From positions 62,001 through 126,000 of the forward strand of contig JALHLK010000006.1 in NCBI GenBank assembly GCA_022844565.1: a stretch of DNA of 64,000 bases, written 5' to 3'. The position numbers were made by a program, and so were the translations under genes. Position 1 is the stretch's first letter; the number at the start of each line of letters is the position of its first letter. This DNA comes from Saprospiraceae bacterium. Lineage in GTDB: Bacteria > Bacteroidota > Bacteroidia > Chitinophagales > Saprospiraceae. This document shows, one piece after another, positions 62,921 to 64,000 of the stretch. A model generated the notes under the pieces. That model saw only the letters and a program-made list of their open reading frames with translations. It was not told the DNA's origin and ran no database searches.

Positions 62921-63381
62921 AAAAATCCATAAGACAAGACGTATTTATCAAACAACCCATCTATGAGGGAGGTAATAAGGCTATGACGACCTTCTTACAA
63001 ACAATATTAAAATACCCAGTAGATGCACTTGAAAGTAAAACGGAAGGTGTCGTAGAAGTTAGAATTACCATCGACTTTGAAGGTAATGTGACAACCTCAC
63101 AAATTTTAGGTTCATTATCCCCAACTTGTGATTTAGAAGCTAAGCGGATTGTAGAATTATTAAAATTTACGATTCCTAAAAACCCAAGAAATCTCAAGGT
63201 GTTGTTCCATAAAATTATAAAAGTGCAATTTACCTTACCTAAAGTTCAGGCTCAAAATATGATTCCACCTACGATTCAACAAATATCTTATAATATTGTG
63301 TCGGAATCAAAATCTACTGAAAATGTGAGCACCACGCCTGCGGCAACTACCTATCAATATACGATTAAAATTAATAATTAA
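62917..63381 (+). CDS. TonB C-terminal-domain-like protein without membrane anchor
   Basis: 154 residues. The segment PIYEGGNKAMTTFLQTILKY, then VVEVRITIDFEGNVTTSQIL and AKRIVELLKFTIPKNPRNLK, matches the TonB C-terminal fold. No signal peptide or TM is present, unlike energy-transducing TonB. It overlaps the aroA stop (ATGA), so it is translated from the phoH-osmC-aroA transcript. Function unknown. Confidence 0.8.
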   Translation: MKKSIRQDVFIKQPIYEGGNKAMTTFLQTILKYPVDALESKTEGVVEVRITIDFEGNVTTSQILGSLSPTCDLEAKRIVELLKFTIPKNPRNLKVLFHKIIKVQFTLPKVQAQNMIPPTIQQISYNIVSESKSTENVSTTPAATTYQYTIKINN

Positions 63382-63535
63382 ACACAATTAGTCTAAAGAT
63401 GTGAGATCATTTTGTAGATAAAAATTTTACAAAAAATCTTTGAATAGTAGTGCTACGGAAATATCTTATTTATTTGGGTGGATAAAAATTGGACGTACCT
63501 AAGACACTCAAAAATTTGTTATAGTTTCTACACCT

Positions 63536-63694
63536 ACGGTTTAAAAACCGCAGTTACAAAATTTGTCAACCTTACAGGTTTCGATTCTCTTAATAATTAT
63601 TCTTTGAGGCAAGATAGATTTTTTTCACCAAATATTCCTTTAAAAAAGACCTTGAAGGTCGGAGGATTTTGTAACAATGGTTTGAAAACCATTG
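63536..63694. repeat. Inverted-repeat intergenic element (159 bp)
   Basis: Imperfect ~46-bp arms at 63536-63580 and 63648-63694. Each arm has its own small hairpins (ggtttaaaaacc, gaccttgaaggtc, ggtttgaaaacc) and a shared perfect core gttacaaaat/attttgtaac (63553-63562 and 63666-63675). A plus-strand frame through it (63478-63726) is not a credible gene. The 398-base gap 63382-63779 contains nothing else I can identify. Confidence 0.7.
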
Positions 63695-63779
63695 TTAATA
63701 ATAAAAAGCAAGCTAGAGTGCCGTAGGTACGACCAATATAGGAATCCTTTTTTATTTAGTTCAAAATAATGCCAAAGTT

Positions 63780-64000
63780 TTAACCCCCATTTCGCGTGAT
63801 TTTGTCAATTACCAAACCAGCAAATAAACCACCCAAACTAGCAATAAACCCAAAAATTAATGGACTAATTTCTGATTCTTTGATAAAGGCAAAATAAATC
63901 CAAACGAATGTACCACACAACATAGAAAGGATTGTTCCTACTCTCGAGTTATACTTTGTAAATAAAATAGCACAAAAAGGAACAAAGATCGAGACAAGCC
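63780..64000 (-). CDS. Sodium:solute symporter family protein, C-terminal end (partial)
   Basis: An open frame enters from the right edge and ends at TAA 63780-63782, giving 72 residues. It reads LVSIFVPFCAILF, then SRVGTILSMLCGTFVWIYFA and SPLIFGFIASLGGLFAGLVI before a short basic tail. This is the typical last two or three TM helices of SSS-family symporters. The rest of the gene lies outside the window, so the substrate is unknown. Confidence 0.75.
   Translation of the reverse strand, partial: LVSIFVPFCAILFTKYNSRVGTILSMLCGTFVWIYFAFIKESEISPLIFGFIASLGGLFAGLVIDKITRNGG

Noticed and set aside
63478-63726. An 82-codon plus-strand ORF
   Set aside because: It runs through the inverted-repeat element and its composition follows the repeat arms.
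1-64000. The first and last eight bases are identical (gacaagcc), as if the window were circular
   Set aside because: An eight-base match can be chance. The left end carries an Rpn tail and the right end a symporter gene, with no sign of joining, and the 64,000-base length indicates an arbitrary cut.

Overview
The window looks like a chromosomal segment of a Bacteroidota bacterium, probably near the Saprospiraceae. The DNA is AT-rich. Several genes are preceded by the Bacteroidota-type promoter (a TTTG or TTG box, about 17-22 bases, then TAnnTTTG) and there is little Shine-Dalgarno signal. Several ORFs have TTG as the only sensible start. Protein families typical of the phylum are present: DUF3667, LVIVD lipoproteins, a SBBP/coathanger-type secreted protein, ThuA with a PVC-type cytochrome, and TolB-propeller/barrel fusions. 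Placement below phylum is inference.

Layout. 0-1.2 kb: an Rpn-family PD-(D/E)XK nuclease gene broken by one amber codon, with its 3' end duplicated as a free-standing ORF. 1.4-12.8 kb: housekeeping genes (class A PBP, M16-like protein, propeller lipoprotein, PdeM, MFS, RsmG, M14 carboxypeptidase) interrupted by hairpin repeats, one nested inside another at 8.4-8.8 kb. 13.4-24.6 kb: one long minus-strand operon, nifJ-rnfC-D-G-E-A-(NqrM-like)-FNR-rnfB. It would feed ferredoxin reduced by pyruvate oxidation into the ion-pumping Rnf complex, or into NAD(P)H through the FNR-like enzyme.

24.8-37.1 kb is the accessory zone. It has an alpha/beta hydrolase, a DUF3667 membrane protein, a GxxExxY gene with inverted flanks and tandem copies of its own 3' end, an AbiH remnant cut by 'cccgcagattt' repeats, and then a set I regard as the best candidate for an undescribed system. 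This set is a soluble amidohydrolase facing a compact operon of a membrane-inserted amidohydrolase, an MBL-fold hydrolase (HxDDDH) and a trypsin-like protease with a TM helix and a TPR-like tail. A CxxCH lipoprotein, near-identical short direct repeats and a 42-bp tandem repeat follow.

37.1-56.2 kb: MFS, GT2 glycosyltransferase, a gluzincin-TolB-barrel fusion, a secreted propeller protein, pheS-hisS, a DUF4197 lipoprotein, an LVIVD lipoprotein/outer-membrane cluster, and a ThuA plus SGNH/propeller/cytochrome c pair. 56.3-64 kb: a TPR protein, etfBA, DUF547, a tight phoH-osmC-aroA-tonB-like operon, a further inverted-repeat element, and the C-terminus of a sodium:solute symporter running off the right edge. 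No rRNA, tRNA or CRISPR array was seen.
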